Shown here in pieces: positions 40,092-49,978 of a stretch of DNA of 64,000 nucleotides. Source of the stretch: DATNPX01 sp036702975. GTDB taxonomy: Bacteria; Cyanobacteriota; Vampirovibrionia; Obscuribacterales; Obscuribacteraceae. A model generated the notes under the pieces. It had not been told where the DNA came from and ran no database searches. It saw only the letters and a list, made by a program, of their open reading frames with translations. The translations under genes and the position numbers were made by a program. The stretch covers positions 368,381 to 432,380 of the forward strand of contig DATNPX010000054.1 in assembly GCA_036702975.1 (NCBI GenBank), given 5' to 3'. Positions within the stretch are counted from its first letter, which is position 1. Each line of letters begins with the position of its first letter.

Positions 40092-41363
40092 ATGGAGACG
40101 ACCAAAGATAGAAGAGCAGGTCCCAAGCGGATAGGCGAGCTTCTTGTATCGGCAAATGTAGTTAAGCCAGAGGTTTTGCTTGAGGCTCTTCAAGTAGCCA
40201 AGAAATCTTCGACTCCTCTCGGTCGCGTCTTGATGACAATCGGTGAATTGACGGAGCGCGATCTTGAAACGGCGATCGAAGTGCAATCCTTGCTGAGGGA
40301 CAACGTTATCTCGGCTGAGTTTGGCGTTCGCGCGCTGAGTTTGGCCGTTAAGAACTGCACCTCTTTAGAAAATGCCTTCCGTGAACTTGGATGGAAGGCG
40401 CCAGCCAAAGAGCAGATGGTCAGCAGCGAACTCGGCGAATTGCTATTGGAAGCTGGCGTTGTTACCCGCACCGATCTCGATAACGCCGTGCGTCAAAGTC
40501 TTGAAAACAAGCTTCCGCTTGGGCGCTGTCTGGTGGTCAGTCGGACTATCACTTCCGGATTGCTGGCTGCAGCGTTAACTGCGCAGGTCTTGCTCAGAGA
40601 TGGCAAGATAAACAGAAAACAAGCGTTAGATGGCTTGCGCGCCGCCGTGAGGAAACATCAGAGCATCGAGTCGAGCTTGGAGGAAGTTGGGGTCTTCAAA
40701 GCTAATCCGGCAAACGTTCGGGTCGGTGATTTGTTGACACAAGCTGGTCTCGTCACAGAGGGCGACAAGATCCAGGCGGTAGAAGTGGGATTGAACGAAC
40801 AGAAACCGATCGGGCAAGTTTTGTTGGCAACTGGCATGATCACCAACCAACAGTTGCAGGATAGCTTGAGGTTGCAAGAGAAAGTTGCCGCCGGTAATCT
40901 AACTGCCGCTCAGGCAGCTGATGTATTGAAGCAGGCAAATTCTCGCCGCGTTCCAATCGATGTCATCATGAACGAGCGAAATAACAAAGATGACGAGATT
41001 GCGCGCGCAAATGAAGTTCTCGAGATGCTCATTACTTGCGGACTCATATCGAAAGAGGATTTCGCAAAGGCCGAGAATGTCTCGAAAGCGACCAGCATCT
41101 CGCTTGGCGAAGTAATGTTGAATAACGGCACCATCGGTCGTCCACTCCTGCGCAATGCAGTGCAAGCTGTCGACCACATGCGTAGCAAAATGCTTACGCT
41201 CGACCAGGCGGTAGCAGCCTTACGATATTCGACTAAGACCGGAGTCGATTTCACCAATGCCGTGAAGGAAGTGGCCTTGCTGCCATTGCCACCGCTTGAA
41301 GAGGGTCTGAGCGCGGACAACAACTCTTGGTTGAACAAATTGCTCGGTAAGAAAAACGGTTAG
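40092..41363 (+). CDS. MshEN-repeat protein (c-di-GMP-binding type domains)
   Basis: 423 residues made of about four repeats, each of the type IGELLVSANVV...LGRVLMTIG...LETAIEVQSLLRD, at about 14-80, 110-175, 207-270 and 305-380. This matches the GspE/MshE N-terminal domain, in which the RLGxxLxxxG and Lxx(A)LxxQ segments can bind cyclic di-GMP. The ATPase that normally follows is absent, so this is a stand-alone array. It may act as a signalling scaffold; ligand binding is not shown by sequence alone. Confidence 0.75.
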   Translation: METTKDRRAGPKRIGELLVSANVVKPEVLLEALQVAKKSSTPLGRVLMTIGELTERDLETAIEVQSLLRDNVISAEFGVRALSLAVKNCTSLENAFRELGWKAPAKEQMVSSELGELLLEAGVVTRTDLDNAVRQSLENKLPLGRCLVVSRTITSGLLAAALTAQVLLRDGKINRKQALDGLRAAVRKHQSIESSLEEVGVFKANPANVRVGDLLTQAGLVTEGDKIQAVEVGLNEQKPIGQVLLATGMITNQQLQDSLRLQEKVAAGNLTAAQAADVLKQANSRRVPIDVIMNERNNKDDEIARANEVLEMLITCGLISKEDFAKAENVSKATSISLGEVMLNNGTIGRPLLRNAVQAVDHMRSKMLTLDQAVAALRYSTKTGVDFTNAVKEVALLPLPPLEEGLSADNNSWLNKLLGKKNG

Positions 41364-41402
41364 GACTGTGCGGCAAAATTCGAATTCGAATTCACATAAA
41401 TG

Positions 41403-41434
41403 AAGACCCGATCTTTCGACCGGGTCTTTTTATT
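41403..41434. terminator. Terminator between the MshEN-repeat gene and icd
   Basis: AAGACCCG and CGGGTCTT form an eight-pair stem with a ten-base loop, followed by TTTATTTT on the plus strand. It sits between convergent genes; A-rich sequence on the other side may let it work both ways. Confidence 0.75.
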
Positions 41435-41471
41435 TTGGACTCGCTATCTGTCTAAGCTCAAAATTTTTCGC

Positions 41472-42737
41472 TTACTTGGCAGACATATTTTCGATGATGG
41501 CATCTGCGAATTCGCTTGTCTTCAACTTTTTAGCGCCTGTCATCAAGCGCTCGAGATCATATGTGACAAGTTTCTTCTGGATGGTGGCAGCGAGACCGTT
41601 GTGGATCAAGTCAGTCACTTCTGTCCATCCGAGATATTCGAACATCATAGCACCGGATAGTATGACAGAGCCCGGATTGATTACGTCCTTGCCTGCATAC
41701 TTAGGAGCTGTACCGTGTGTGGCTTCGAAAATTGCGCACTCATCGCCGATGTTTGCACCCGGAGCGATACCTAGTCCACCGACTTGGGCGGCGCAAGCAT
41801 CAGATAGATAGTCTCCGTTCAGGTTTGTAGTGGCGAGAACTGAGTATTCGTCAGGTCTTGTCAGCACTTGCTGGAACATTGAGTCAGCGATGCGATCGTT
41901 GATCAGGACTTTGCCAGCCGGTGTCTTACCGTCGTGGTCAGCCCATACTTTCTCTTCTGAGACTGTTTTCGCGGCAAACTCTTCTTCGGCTATCTGATAT
42001 CCCCAGTCTCTGAAAGCGCCTTCAGTGAATTTCTGAATGTTGCCTTTATGGACGAGGGTGACAGACTTGCGACCACGCTCGAGAGCATACTCGATGGCGC
42101 GACGAACCAATCTTTGCGAAGCTGTTTTTGAAACAGGCTTGATGCCAATGCCCGAATCCGGGCGGATGGTCCTGCCCCATTCAGCGATGATTTCAATGAG
42201 CTTCTTCGCTTCAGGCGAGCCTGCTGAATACTCGATGCCGGAGTATACGTCTTCGGTGTTCTCACGGAAGATGACGACATCCAATTTTTCTGGTGCTACC
42301 ACAGGTGATGGCACACCTTGGAAATAACGCACCGGTCTCACGCAGCAATATAAATCGAAGATCTGACGCAGAGACACGTTCAAGCTGCGGATACCACCGC
42401 CGACTGGAGTAGAGAGAGGCCCCTTGATACCGACACCAAACTCTTTGATAGCGGCAAGAGTGTCTTCCGGCAACCAGTTGTCGAAGCCATCCTTAGCTTT
42501 TTCCCCGGCGAAAACTTCAAACCATGCGATGGAGCGTTTGTCGCCATAGGCTTTTTGCACTGCAGCATCGAACACACGCTTTGAAGCTTTCCATATGTCC
42601 GGACCAGTTCCGTCCCCTTCGATGAACGGAATAATCGGCTTAGCCGGAGTAATTGGCTTGCCGTTTTTGAAGGTAATTTTTTCGCCCTGAGGAATTTTCA
42701 GCCCATTGAAGCTGTCTTTTACGATTGTCTGTCCCAT
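41472..42737 (-). CDS. icd: Isocitrate dehydrogenase (NADP-type)
   Basis: 421 residues, close to the E. coli enzyme in length and motifs: FIEGDGTGPDIW, the substrate loop SLNVSLRQIFDLYCCVRPVR with the regulatory serine, FRENTEDVYSGIEY, KGNIQKFTEGAF, DRIADSMFQQ, LNGDYLSDACAA and EATHGTAPKYAGKDVINPGS. It makes 2-oxoglutarate from isocitrate in the TCA cycle. The coenzyme loop resembles NADP-dependent enzymes, but NAD use cannot be ruled out. Confidence 0.97.
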   Translation of the reverse strand: MGQTIVKDSFNGLKIPQGEKITFKNGKPITPAKPIIPFIEGDGTGPDIWKASKRVFDAAVQKAYGDKRSIAWFEVFAGEKAKDGFDNWLPEDTLAAIKEFGVGIKGPLSTPVGGGIRSLNVSLRQIFDLYCCVRPVRYFQGVPSPVVAPEKLDVVIFRENTEDVYSGIEYSAGSPEAKKLIEIIAEWGRTIRPDSGIGIKPVSKTASQRLVRRAIEYALERGRKSVTLVHKGNIQKFTEGAFRDWGYQIAEEEFAAKTVSEEKVWADHDGKTPAGKVLINDRIADSMFQQVLTRPDEYSVLATTNLNGDYLSDACAAQVGGLGIAPGANIGDECAIFEATHGTAPKYAGKDVINPGSVILSGAMMFEYLGWTEVTDLIHNGLAATIQKKLVTYDLERLMTGAKKLKTSEFADAIIENMSAK

Positions 42738-43079
42738 GACTTCCCTTTTTTGCGTATTGAACTAAACAGGTTTGTCGCGCTTAGGCATCCCAATGGTGTC
42801 GTCAGAGCCAGAAAGCTCAGCAACGCTGGTTTGCGCGACCACATTAAAATTGGCTTGCAGAGATTATACGGCGTAGCGGCATATTGATTCCAGCCCTTGT
42901 GGCGCGTTTGCCACGATTTGATGCAAATGACCCCGAAATCGCGAAAAACACCACAGGACTGCGCCTAACGTTAATAAATGCTCCAATTTTCGGCAACAGC
43001 TGAGGACAGCGATATGCTATGTCGTAGCTGTCTTTCAGGCACTTTCCCCGCTATAACTTCAAGCAACGAGGAGTGACCG
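42738..43079. other. Divergent intergenic region between icd and acyl-CoA synthetase
   Basis: 342 bases without a gene or clear RNA. It must contain promoters for both divergent genes, but no convincing -35/-10 pair or operator was found. Confidence 0.5.
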
Positions 43080-44750
43080 TTGACGTTCAATCTTCATCTT
43101 TCACTAACAAAAGCTCTTAGCCTATGGCCTGACCGGGAAGCGGTTATTGATGGGGATAAGCGGTTTACTTACGCAGCGCTGGGCAAACGAATCGGTCGCC
43201 TCGCGCAACACTTTTTGTCCATAGGTCTCCAGCGAGACTCTGTAGTCGCCATACTTGCGCCCAATTGTCACGAGTACATGGAGACTTATTATGCCTGTGC
43301 ATCTGTTGGTATCGTACTGAATCCACTTAACTTTCGCCTGGCTGCAAGAGAGATCGGCGATATACTGCGGGATTCTCACGCTGTGTGCTTGATAGTGCAC
43401 GAGGATTTTGCAAATTGCGCGGAATCTGTACTGCAACAAGAAACAAATCTCAAGCACGTCATTACCATCGCCAAGTCTTTCAAGAGTCTTGACGAATGCG
43501 CTCAGGCGCAGCCTAAATCTAGTGAAGTGGCAGGCTTAGCAGGTCAACTAACTAGCAGCGCAGAGGGGTCTGCAACGTACTCAATAACGGATTTCGAAAG
43601 TTCTCTGGCAAACGCGAATTCTGACGCGATTCCCTTCCAGTCATGCAATGGAGATCAACTGGCACAGCTTTACTACACCAGTGGTACCACCGGTAAGGCC
43701 AAAGGTGTAATGCTGAATCATACGAATGTGACCACAAATGCTCTTGGCGCAATTACCGAACTGCAATTCTCCGATTCCACCGTCTGGGGGCATTTCGCGC
43801 CCATATTTCACCTGGCTGATGCCTGGGCCATTTTTGCCGTGTCGTGGGTGGGCGGTAAACATGTCTTCGTTCCCTATTTCAAAGCGCTTGATGTATTGAA
43901 CGCAATGAGCCGAGAGAGAGTTTCAACCACGGCTCTTGTGCCGACTATGGTCAATCAACTGCTCGCCTGTCCGCAACTGAAGCAATTCGATCTCTCATCA
44001 CTAAACATGCTGATGACTGCTGGTTCTCCTGTAGCCCCCGAGCAAGTGAAACGCATTATGAAAGAGTTGAACTGCGACTATTTGCAGTTCTATGGGTTGA
44101 CTGAAACAAGCCCGTTCTTAACGGTTGGCGCCATCAAAGAGCATTTAAAAAAACTCCCAGAAGATAGGCTTCTGAGCCTAAAAGCTCGCACCGGTCGAGC
44201 TTTCATTTCTACTCAAATCAAAGTCGTGAGACCCGATGGAACTGAGGTCGAATGGAACGGTGAGGAGGTCGGTGAAATCATTGCTCGCGGTCCCAACGTA
44301 ACAAAGGGTTATTGGAATCAACCTGAAACGACTGCCGCGGCTATTAGGGACGGTTGGTTTTACACTGGTGATTTATCTACAATCGACCAGGAAGGCTATT
44401 TGAACATAGTCGACCGTTCGAAAGACATGATCATCTCAGGTGGAGAGAACGTGTACTCTACAGAGGTTGAGTATTGTATATATGAACACCCGGCAGTTCT
44501 CGAGTGCGCCGTGTTTGGTATTCCGGATGAAAAATGGGGCGAGCTTGTCAAAGCCGTAATCGTTTTGAAGAATGGACATTCGGCGACGCCGGAGGAGCTG
44601 ACGGCACACGTTCGCCAACGTCTAGCAAACTACAAGATCCCTAGAAGCATCGATATCGTACAAGAGCTGCCAAAGACCGGCAGCGGTAAAATATTCAAGA
44701 AAGGTCTGCGAGACAAATATTGGCAATCGGGCGGGCGCCAAGTAAACTGA
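43080..44750 (+). CDS. Acyl-CoA synthetase / AMP-dependent ligase
   Basis: A TTG start is chosen because GAGGAGTGACCG precedes it. The 556-residue protein is an ANL-family adenylating enzyme: P-loop motif YYTSGTTGKAKGVMLNH, LQFYGLTETSP, then WFYTGDLSTIDQEGYLNIVDRSKD and a C-terminal GSGKIFKK with the catalytic lysine. It activates an acid as AMP ester and transfers it to CoA. The sequence style suits medium or long fatty acids, but substrate is not certain. A 60-residue insertion around residues 150-190 is less conserved. Confidence 0.9.
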   Translation: MTFNLHLSLTKALSLWPDREAVIDGDKRFTYAALGKRIGRLAQHFLSIGLQRDSVVAILAPNCHEYMETYYACASVGIVLNPLNFRLAAREIGDILRDSHAVCLIVHEDFANCAESVLQQETNLKHVITIAKSFKSLDECAQAQPKSSEVAGLAGQLTSSAEGSATYSITDFESSLANANSDAIPFQSCNGDQLAQLYYTSGTTGKAKGVMLNHTNVTTNALGAITELQFSDSTVWGHFAPIFHLADAWAIFAVSWVGGKHVFVPYFKALDVLNAMSRERVSTTALVPTMVNQLLACPQLKQFDLSSLNMLMTAGSPVAPEQVKRIMKELNCDYLQFYGLTETSPFLTVGAIKEHLKKLPEDRLLSLKARTGRAFISTQIKVVRPDGTEVEWNGEEVGEIIARGPNVTKGYWNQPETTAAAIRDGWFYTGDLSTIDQEGYLNIVDRSKDMIISGGENVYSTEVEYCIYEHPAVLECAVFGIPDEKWGELVKAVIVLKNGHSATPEELTAHVRQRLANYKIPRSIDIVQELPKTGSGKIFKKGLRDKYWQSGGRQVN

Positions 44751-44816
44751 CACTATATTGACACCATCCTTGTTGAGTGTAGTCTCTTAATATCGGTTGT
44801 TGGATCGGTCTGATTA

Positions 44817-46103
44817 ATGCAGAAAATCTTTCTATTAGCGATCATCTCGGCATTAGCGACTTTGCCGGTTTCCGCCGACGATAAGGTCGACGGCACTAAA
44901 TCTGACACCACCAAGGAAACAAGCCAATCGCCTCAGACCAAAAGTGAGTTTGCCACAGCCGATGCGTTCGCAGAGCAGGACAAATATGACCAAGCGATAG
45001 CGGCCTACAAAGAGGCGTTGACAAAAAAACCGCAGAGTGCAGCCGGCCACGAAAAATTAGCTGAAGTCTATTTGCATAAAGGCAATGCTGCCGCCGCCGA
45101 ATCGGAAGACAAAGAGGCTATTAAGCTCGATCCTAAAAATGCCGACGCGTATCAGCATCTTGGACTGATCGCAGGCATGCAGCAAAATTTCGCCGACGCA
45201 ATAGGTTACGAAAAAACGGCAATCTCGATCGATCCAAAGTGCATTGATGCCTATGCGGTTCTCGGCAAAGCACTGTCTTCAAAAGGTAACTACAAAGAGG
45301 CGATCTCGGCACTTCACAAAGCCATCGAGTTAGACCCGAACGATTTTGATTCTTATCTGACACTTGGCGCTGTTTACGGTCGAACATCACAATACGACGA
45401 CGCTGTCAAAGTCTATAAGCAAGCGGTTGTGCTCAATCCAAAATCGTGGATGGCTCACATGGGCCTCGGTCAAGCATACGGGCATTTAGGCGACAACGCC
45501 AATCAAATTTCAGAGCTGAAGTTAGCCGTGCAATTTGGTGAGCACGATGCCAGCGCGCACGGACATCTAGGATCAGCTTATAGCAAAGCTGGAGATATCC
45601 AGGGCGCATTGTCTGAGGGGGCAATAGCAAACAGATTGCGTTTTGGAAGCTACTGGCCAGCGGCTTTGAACAAGTTTTTACTGGTTTGGGCGTGCGTGTT
45701 TCTGTTATTTGGTTTAATATTTGCTGTAATGTTTGCCGGCTCAAGTTTTAAGCCGCAAGAGGGCGAACAGATTATCAAATCGTTCTTCCTTGTTTTCTAC
45801 AAAGAAAAACCTGGTCGTTTCATTATCACATCAAGACGCTTTCTATATTTGCCGGAGGCTTTTTCACGTTGGTTCGGTTCAACGCGCGTGAGCATCGAAA
45901 GAGACTTGATCGCGAAGATCAGTCTGACCAAGACCGCAAATGGCGGTGTGCTTGAAATTGACACAGCTGATGGCAGCCAATTGTCGTTCAAGATGGCGCA
46001 ATTGATTTACGCACCACTTTCACGAGAGTTGGATAAATTAGGTTATCTCGAAAATTTTGGTGGTCAAACGCTTCATATGAATACAAAACAGATGCACCAA
46101 TAA
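44817..46103 (+). CDS. Exported TPR protein with membrane helix and PH-like domain
   Basis: 428 residues: signal peptide (KIFLLAIISALATLPVSADD), about six TPR repeats from 40 to 270 (AIAAYKEALTKKPQSAAGHE, AISALHKAIELDPNDFDSYL), a transmembrane helix at about 285-305 (VWACVFLLFGLIFAVMFAG), and a C-terminal domain with RFIITSRRFLYLPEAF and IAKISLTK that looks like a bacterial PH or GRAM domain. TPRs would be outside and the PH-like domain inside. Function unknown; a scaffold across the membrane is suggested. Confidence 0.8.
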   Translation: MQKIFLLAIISALATLPVSADDKVDGTKSDTTKETSQSPQTKSEFATADAFAEQDKYDQAIAAYKEALTKKPQSAAGHEKLAEVYLHKGNAAAAESEDKEAIKLDPKNADAYQHLGLIAGMQQNFADAIGYEKTAISIDPKCIDAYAVLGKALSSKGNYKEAISALHKAIELDPNDFDSYLTLGAVYGRTSQYDDAVKVYKQAVVLNPKSWMAHMGLGQAYGHLGDNANQISELKLAVQFGEHDASAHGHLGSAYSKAGDIQGALSEGAIANRLRFGSYWPAALNKFLLVWACVFLLFGLIFAVMFAGSSFKPQEGEQIIKSFFLVFYKEKPGRFIITSRRFLYLPEAFSRWFGSTRVSIERDLIAKISLTKTANGGVLEIDTADGSQLSFKMAQLIYAPLSRELDKLGYLENFGGQTLHMNTKQMHQ

Positions 46104-46173
46104 TTGAGCATCTTGCTGTTTTTTGTCTTCATTTTACGGATTCCCCGGCACTCCACACAGTAGATTTGAAATT

Positions 46174-46290
46174 ATGGACAACGAGAATTCGGCCATGTCT
46201 CTTGAAGATGCAAAATCATTGATGTTTACTCGTGAAAGTAGTGCTTCGCAACTATCGAAGCCATCGGGCAAAAGAACAATACACGAGTAG
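46174..46290 (+). CDS. Possible small protein (38 aa)
   Basis: An ATG-to-TAG frame of 38 codons with a polar, Ser/Lys-rich product (MDNENSAMSLEDAKSL). Codon use looks host-like, but no ribosome-binding site is clear. It ends beside a short tandem repeat of GAGTAGCCCTTC. Confidence 0.25.
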   Translation: MDNENSAMSLEDAKSLMFTRESSASQLSKPSGKRTIHE

Positions 46291-46334
46291 CCCTTCCGAG
46301 TAGCCCTTCGAGGATCGGTTCGAGACAAAGCGAA

Positions 46335-46997
46335 ATGAAGTTAGAGCCAAATACAAAGCTTCTATTTATTGGTGATTCAATTACCGATGCGGAGCGGCAT
46401 CCTCAAGGCGAGGGGCTATTTGATGCGCTTGGGAAGGGATATGTCTCTCAGGTCGACGCACTGCTTGGTACCGTGTACCATAAGCACGCGATTAGAGTAA
46501 TAAACAAAGGGATAAGCGGAAATACTGTGCGAGATCTGAAAGCTCGCTGGCAACAAGATGTGACCGAACACAATCCTGATTGGTTGTCGATAATGATTGG
46601 TATCAATGACGTTTGGCGGCAGTTCGATCTGCCTCAAATGAAAGAGTTGCACATCAACATTCAAGAGTACGAGAACACTCTGAATGAACTAGTAGATAAA
46701 ACGCTCCCTTCGTTGAAGGGTCTTGTGTTGATGACACCTTACTATATCGAGCCAAGCAAAACAGACGCGATGCGCGCCATGATGGACGAATATGGAGCAG
46801 CGGTAAAACGTACCGCATCGAGAGTCGGTGCGGTGTTTGTCGATACTCAAGCAGCATTTGATACCGTTTTGAAAAGCTACTACCCCGCTATGCTCGCATG
46901 GGATCGCGTTCACCCAACAGCGAAAGGGGTGATGGTAATTTCGCGCGCATTCCTGAAAGCAATCGACTTCGATTGGCGGCATGAGACGGGTGATTGA
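46335..46997 (+). CDS. SGNH/GDSL-family hydrolase
   Basis: 220 residues with the four SGNH blocks: IGDSITDAE near the N-terminus with the nucleophilic serine, KGISGNTV (Gly), GINDVW (Asn) and WDRVHPTAKG with the catalytic Asp and His. These enzymes cleave esters of lipids or acetylated sugars. There is no signal peptide, so it acts in the cytoplasm. Substrate unknown. Confidence 0.9.
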   Translation: MKLEPNTKLLFIGDSITDAERHPQGEGLFDALGKGYVSQVDALLGTVYHKHAIRVINKGISGNTVRDLKARWQQDVTEHNPDWLSIMIGINDVWRQFDLPQMKELHINIQEYENTLNELVDKTLPSLKGLVLMTPYYIEPSKTDAMRAMMDEYGAAVKRTASRVGAVFVDTQAAFDTVLKSYYPAMLAWDRVHPTAKGVMVISRAFLKAIDFDWRHETGD

Positions 46998-47036
46998 GAA
47001 ATGTCACTCACGTCGATGGAAGGTTAGATAAAGCGC

Positions 47037-48254
47037 TTACTTACGCAAATATCCGCTCGTTGAGAACGCGGCGGAAAGCCCATTCTGAGCGTCGAAATTC
47101 TGGACGGTCATTTGCACCATCATTCGGTCTGCCGACAGATTTGTAAGACGAACTATTACCTCTTGTTTGCATGCGGTTCCATTTGTTCCGACGATGTTGG
47201 TGATAGTTCGAATATCGTAAATTCCAGTTGCAACATGGATCAGAGTTCGTTGCGAGTTGCCGTTCATCAGTGAAACCGGGCCGGCAGGAACAGCAGCAAG
47301 CGAGGCTATCTGGCTTGGACTGAGATAGCCGGCACTACCATTAAGCTCTCTGAGCAGGAAGCCGATATTGCCGTTACCGGTCGCATTTAAAAAACTGCCA
47401 CCCGGCATCGTAGTGGTATTTCCAATATCCACTCGGTTTGCTTTGATGTTTGCACCATCCATAGCAATGCGTTCATCAGACTTAAAATATCTTCCGCGAT
47501 ATTCAGTCTGTCCGCTTGTGGAAATGGCACCACCGTTGTAGTCTGTGCCACCACTACCGGTTGATAAACCACCTGAAGAAGATGATGAGATACTGCCATC
47601 TAAACTACTTCCTCTTCCGCTTATGGTTAGAACGGCAGTCTCGCCTGGTTTGCCACCAACCACGATGGTTCCGCCATTTACAGCCATTTTCGCTCCATTT
47701 GTGATGTCCAAATGACTGACATTGCCCTCATGCCAATAGTGAATATCCGGATCGTCTGGGCGAATTGGTCCGACACCTGGCGGAGCCTGCGACGGTAGTA
47801 ACGGCTTTACAGACTGAGTGCTCGAAGCAAGCTCTCTTACTTCCAAATCGATTACGGGTTTGGCTTCTCTAGCTGACTCCAAATTCAACGTAAGTTCCAC
47901 GTCGCCGCCGTACAATTGATTGTTTCGCGCACCGGCTACGAGTCTATCCAATCGTACGCCGCCTTGCCAAACCCCATTCCAGCTCAGTGGAAGACTACGC
48001 ACAAGATTACCCTGCAGTAATGGTTTGTTCGTCGCCCCGGTAGCAAACCCTTCCGTATCCTCACTCAAAACCTGTGCACTGCCCTGTAAGGGTCTTTTCG
48101 ACTGTTCACCATCAAGCTTTGGTGTCTCCGTAGCAAACTTCGCATCTTTCGTATGGGGATTTGCAGCTTCTGTTACTGGACTGACAAACACATTAGTCAT
48201 GACCGCAGCCAGACTGAGCGGAATCACTAGCAGCAACTTATCGGTCCTTCGCAT
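47037..48254 (-). CDS. Exported protein of unknown function
   Basis: 405 residues with a signal peptide (LLVIPLSLAAVMTNVFVSP). The mature protein is beta-rich with a Ser/Gly tract (SISSSSSGGLSTGSGG) in the middle. The repeated strand-turn pattern (NGGTIVVGGKPGETAVLTIS) recalls beta-helix or adhesin-type surface proteins, but no named family is evident. Monocistronic by position. Confidence 0.65.
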   Translation of the reverse strand: MRRTDKLLLVIPLSLAAVMTNVFVSPVTEAANPHTKDAKFATETPKLDGEQSKRPLQGSAQVLSEDTEGFATGATNKPLLQGNLVRSLPLSWNGVWQGGVRLDRLVAGARNNQLYGGDVELTLNLESAREAKPVIDLEVRELASSTQSVKPLLPSQAPPGVGPIRPDDPDIHYWHEGNVSHLDITNGAKMAVNGGTIVVGGKPGETAVLTISGRGSSLDGSISSSSSGGLSTGSGGTDYNGGAISTSGQTEYRGRYFKSDERIAMDGANIKANRVDIGNTTTMPGGSFLNATGNGNIGFLLRELNGSAGYLSPSQIASLAAVPAGPVSLMNGNSQRTLIHVATGIYDIRTITNIVGTNGTACKQEVIVRLTNLSADRMMVQMTVQNFDAQNGLSAAFSTSGYLRK

Positions 48255-48429
48255 TACGTCATCCTATGAGGAGGTTTTATCGAGAAGTATGCCCACCATA
48301 GTCTGAACTTGTGGAGGAAACGTGAAGGACACTATTTTAAAACAGGCGGGTCTTTTTGATCTAACATTTGCTGCCGGCTTTGAACAAATATGTCAAAATA
48401 AGCATGGTCATCAATTGCGAGGCTAGAGA

Positions 48430-48936
48430 ATGGGATTACTTCACGTTCACGACACTAGTCAGAGTGTCGTAAGATGCTTTGATTGTGGCGACACCATTTG
48501 TGGAAAGTGCATGGTTGTTACACCAGGATCGTTGCTGTGCAAAAAGTGCAAACCTAAGAATGTGGCTGAACGAGTAATGGCAGGCGGAGCCCAGTCGTTG
48601 CTCAAGCTTCAATGCGCCGCTGTGGCTGGTGGAGTTGCGCTCATGGGCGGTTTGAGTGTTCTCACCCCTTGCGTTGGTTGACTAAGCCAGGTCTCGCTGG
48701 CAGCGTGTCTGCTAGGTATTGGTTGGGCCGAGGCACTGAAGAGGATGATTGCTAAAGGTGCAAGGCGTAAGGCGCTGCCTTATGCGATTGCGGGGGTTCT
48801 AATCGGTGCACTTCTCGTTCACTACGTTGATTGGGCCTTCTTAAAAACGACATCACAGTTTATTCCAAGCTTGACCGAAATCGTCTGTCTCACCTTGGTA
48901 CTTCTTGCTGTAGTTCTCAGGCTGAGGCAGGCATAG
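48430..48936 (+). pseudogene. B-box-type zinc-finger membrane protein interrupted by TGA
   Basis: The first 83 codons encode a B-box-like zinc finger (CFDCGDTICGKC, then CKKCKPK) and the start of a hydrophobic helix. A TGA at 48,679-48,681 interrupts the frame, which then stays open for a further 84 codons with two more hydrophobic segments (AIAGVLIGALLVHYVDW; IVCLTLVLLAVVLRL). No base is lost or gained. The stop replaces what would plausibly be TGG in the helix. TGA ends several intact genes here, so this is more likely a nonsense mutation or sequencing error than recoding. Confidence 0.65.
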
Positions 48937-48990
48937 CAGTACAGACTGACTTCCGGTTTGCATCGCCGTTCGTTTTACAACGAAGCATGA

Positions 48991-49747
48991 CTACGTCAGT
49001 GCACGTAATCCTTTGCTGAAGCTCAAAACGAGCTGGACATTCGTGAGCGGCTGCTCAAATTCGATTTCGATATTTTTGCCATTCTCCGTATTTTGCCACC
49101 GAGTTCCCTTAGTGCGAGATGACCGTTCGCGATCTTTATTTACTGCGGAGGCACCGCTACCGGTGACAACTAGCCGCACCGCATTTGGTTTGCTGTCTAC
49201 AGATTGAACGACTATTTCAACATTTGCTTCCACGAGGTCGGCCGATGTGAGCGTCGTCCCTATATGCTGAGGCAGGTCCGTCAGCGCCAGGTTGCATTCG
49301 ATTTCTTCGATCAAAACATCGAAATCAGTTGCAAGACAAACCGGTTCGCCAGACCTGTTTACGCCAAAATAACTTGAATAGACTCCATCACCCCAACCTG
49401 AATGAAAAGCGATTATATTTCCATGTGGATACGTGAGTGCGCCCCACTCACCGCCATTTGCATCCATATTCTCCCACAAACGATCAGTCGTATCTTCGTC
49501 GTAGTCCGCTCCAATTGTCTTTATTGTTTCCGGATCCACGAAACATCCAGTGCCACAATCGACACCATATCCAAATGTCTGGTTTGCTTTTAGATCCTCC
49601 AATCGTTGACCTTTACAAAGGGCCAACTCCCAACCAACAACCTCGTCGTTAGTGAATTGAACTTTGCTGCGCTTTCGCCTTATTGAAGACGTGTCCTTCC
49701 GTGAATGCCAGGTCGAAATTGCTGTGGACAGGCTGTTTGATTGTCAT
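48991..49747 (-). pseudogene. DUF4241-family protein, internally deleted and frameshifted
   Basis: The C-terminal part is clearly of the DUF4241 type: YGVDCGTGCFVD, a FHSGWGDGVYSSYFGV core and LATDFDVLIEE. Upstream the same frame continues without a good start through VQFTNDEVVGWELALCKGQ, which fits the family. An ATG at 49,745-49,747 in another frame gives NFDLAFTEGHVF, which resembles the family's N-terminus and ends in TAA after 32 codons. The two pieces imply an internal deletion of some tens of residues with a frameshift. The downstream open part might still be translated. Confidence 0.55.
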
Positions 49748-49978
49748 TTCAGTCGTAGACCTCGGTGGCTAATGAACTCATGAACAAACGATGTGCCATC
49801 TTCTGTGGTGGCATTGTACCGTGGTGACCGCCAAGATTACTCGGTAACAAGACTCACCGGATTAAAAAAAATTGTCAAGCGACGGTAATCCAAAGAGTCT
49901 GATTAAGCGGTCGTAAAAGCTTGAACGGACTGCAACACGGGTATAAAAATACGAGAGTCTTATATTTGGTAATCCCTG

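Noticed and set aside
46134..46328. 64-codon leftward frame opposite the small candidate
   Set aside because: No ribosome-binding site and no conserved pattern.
28672..48936. UGA read as an amino acid in this genome
   Set aside because: Many intact genes here (for example acyl-CoA synthetase, SGNH hydrolase, the sarcosine-oxidase-like gene) end in TGA, so the two in-frame TGAs are better explained as lesions or errors.
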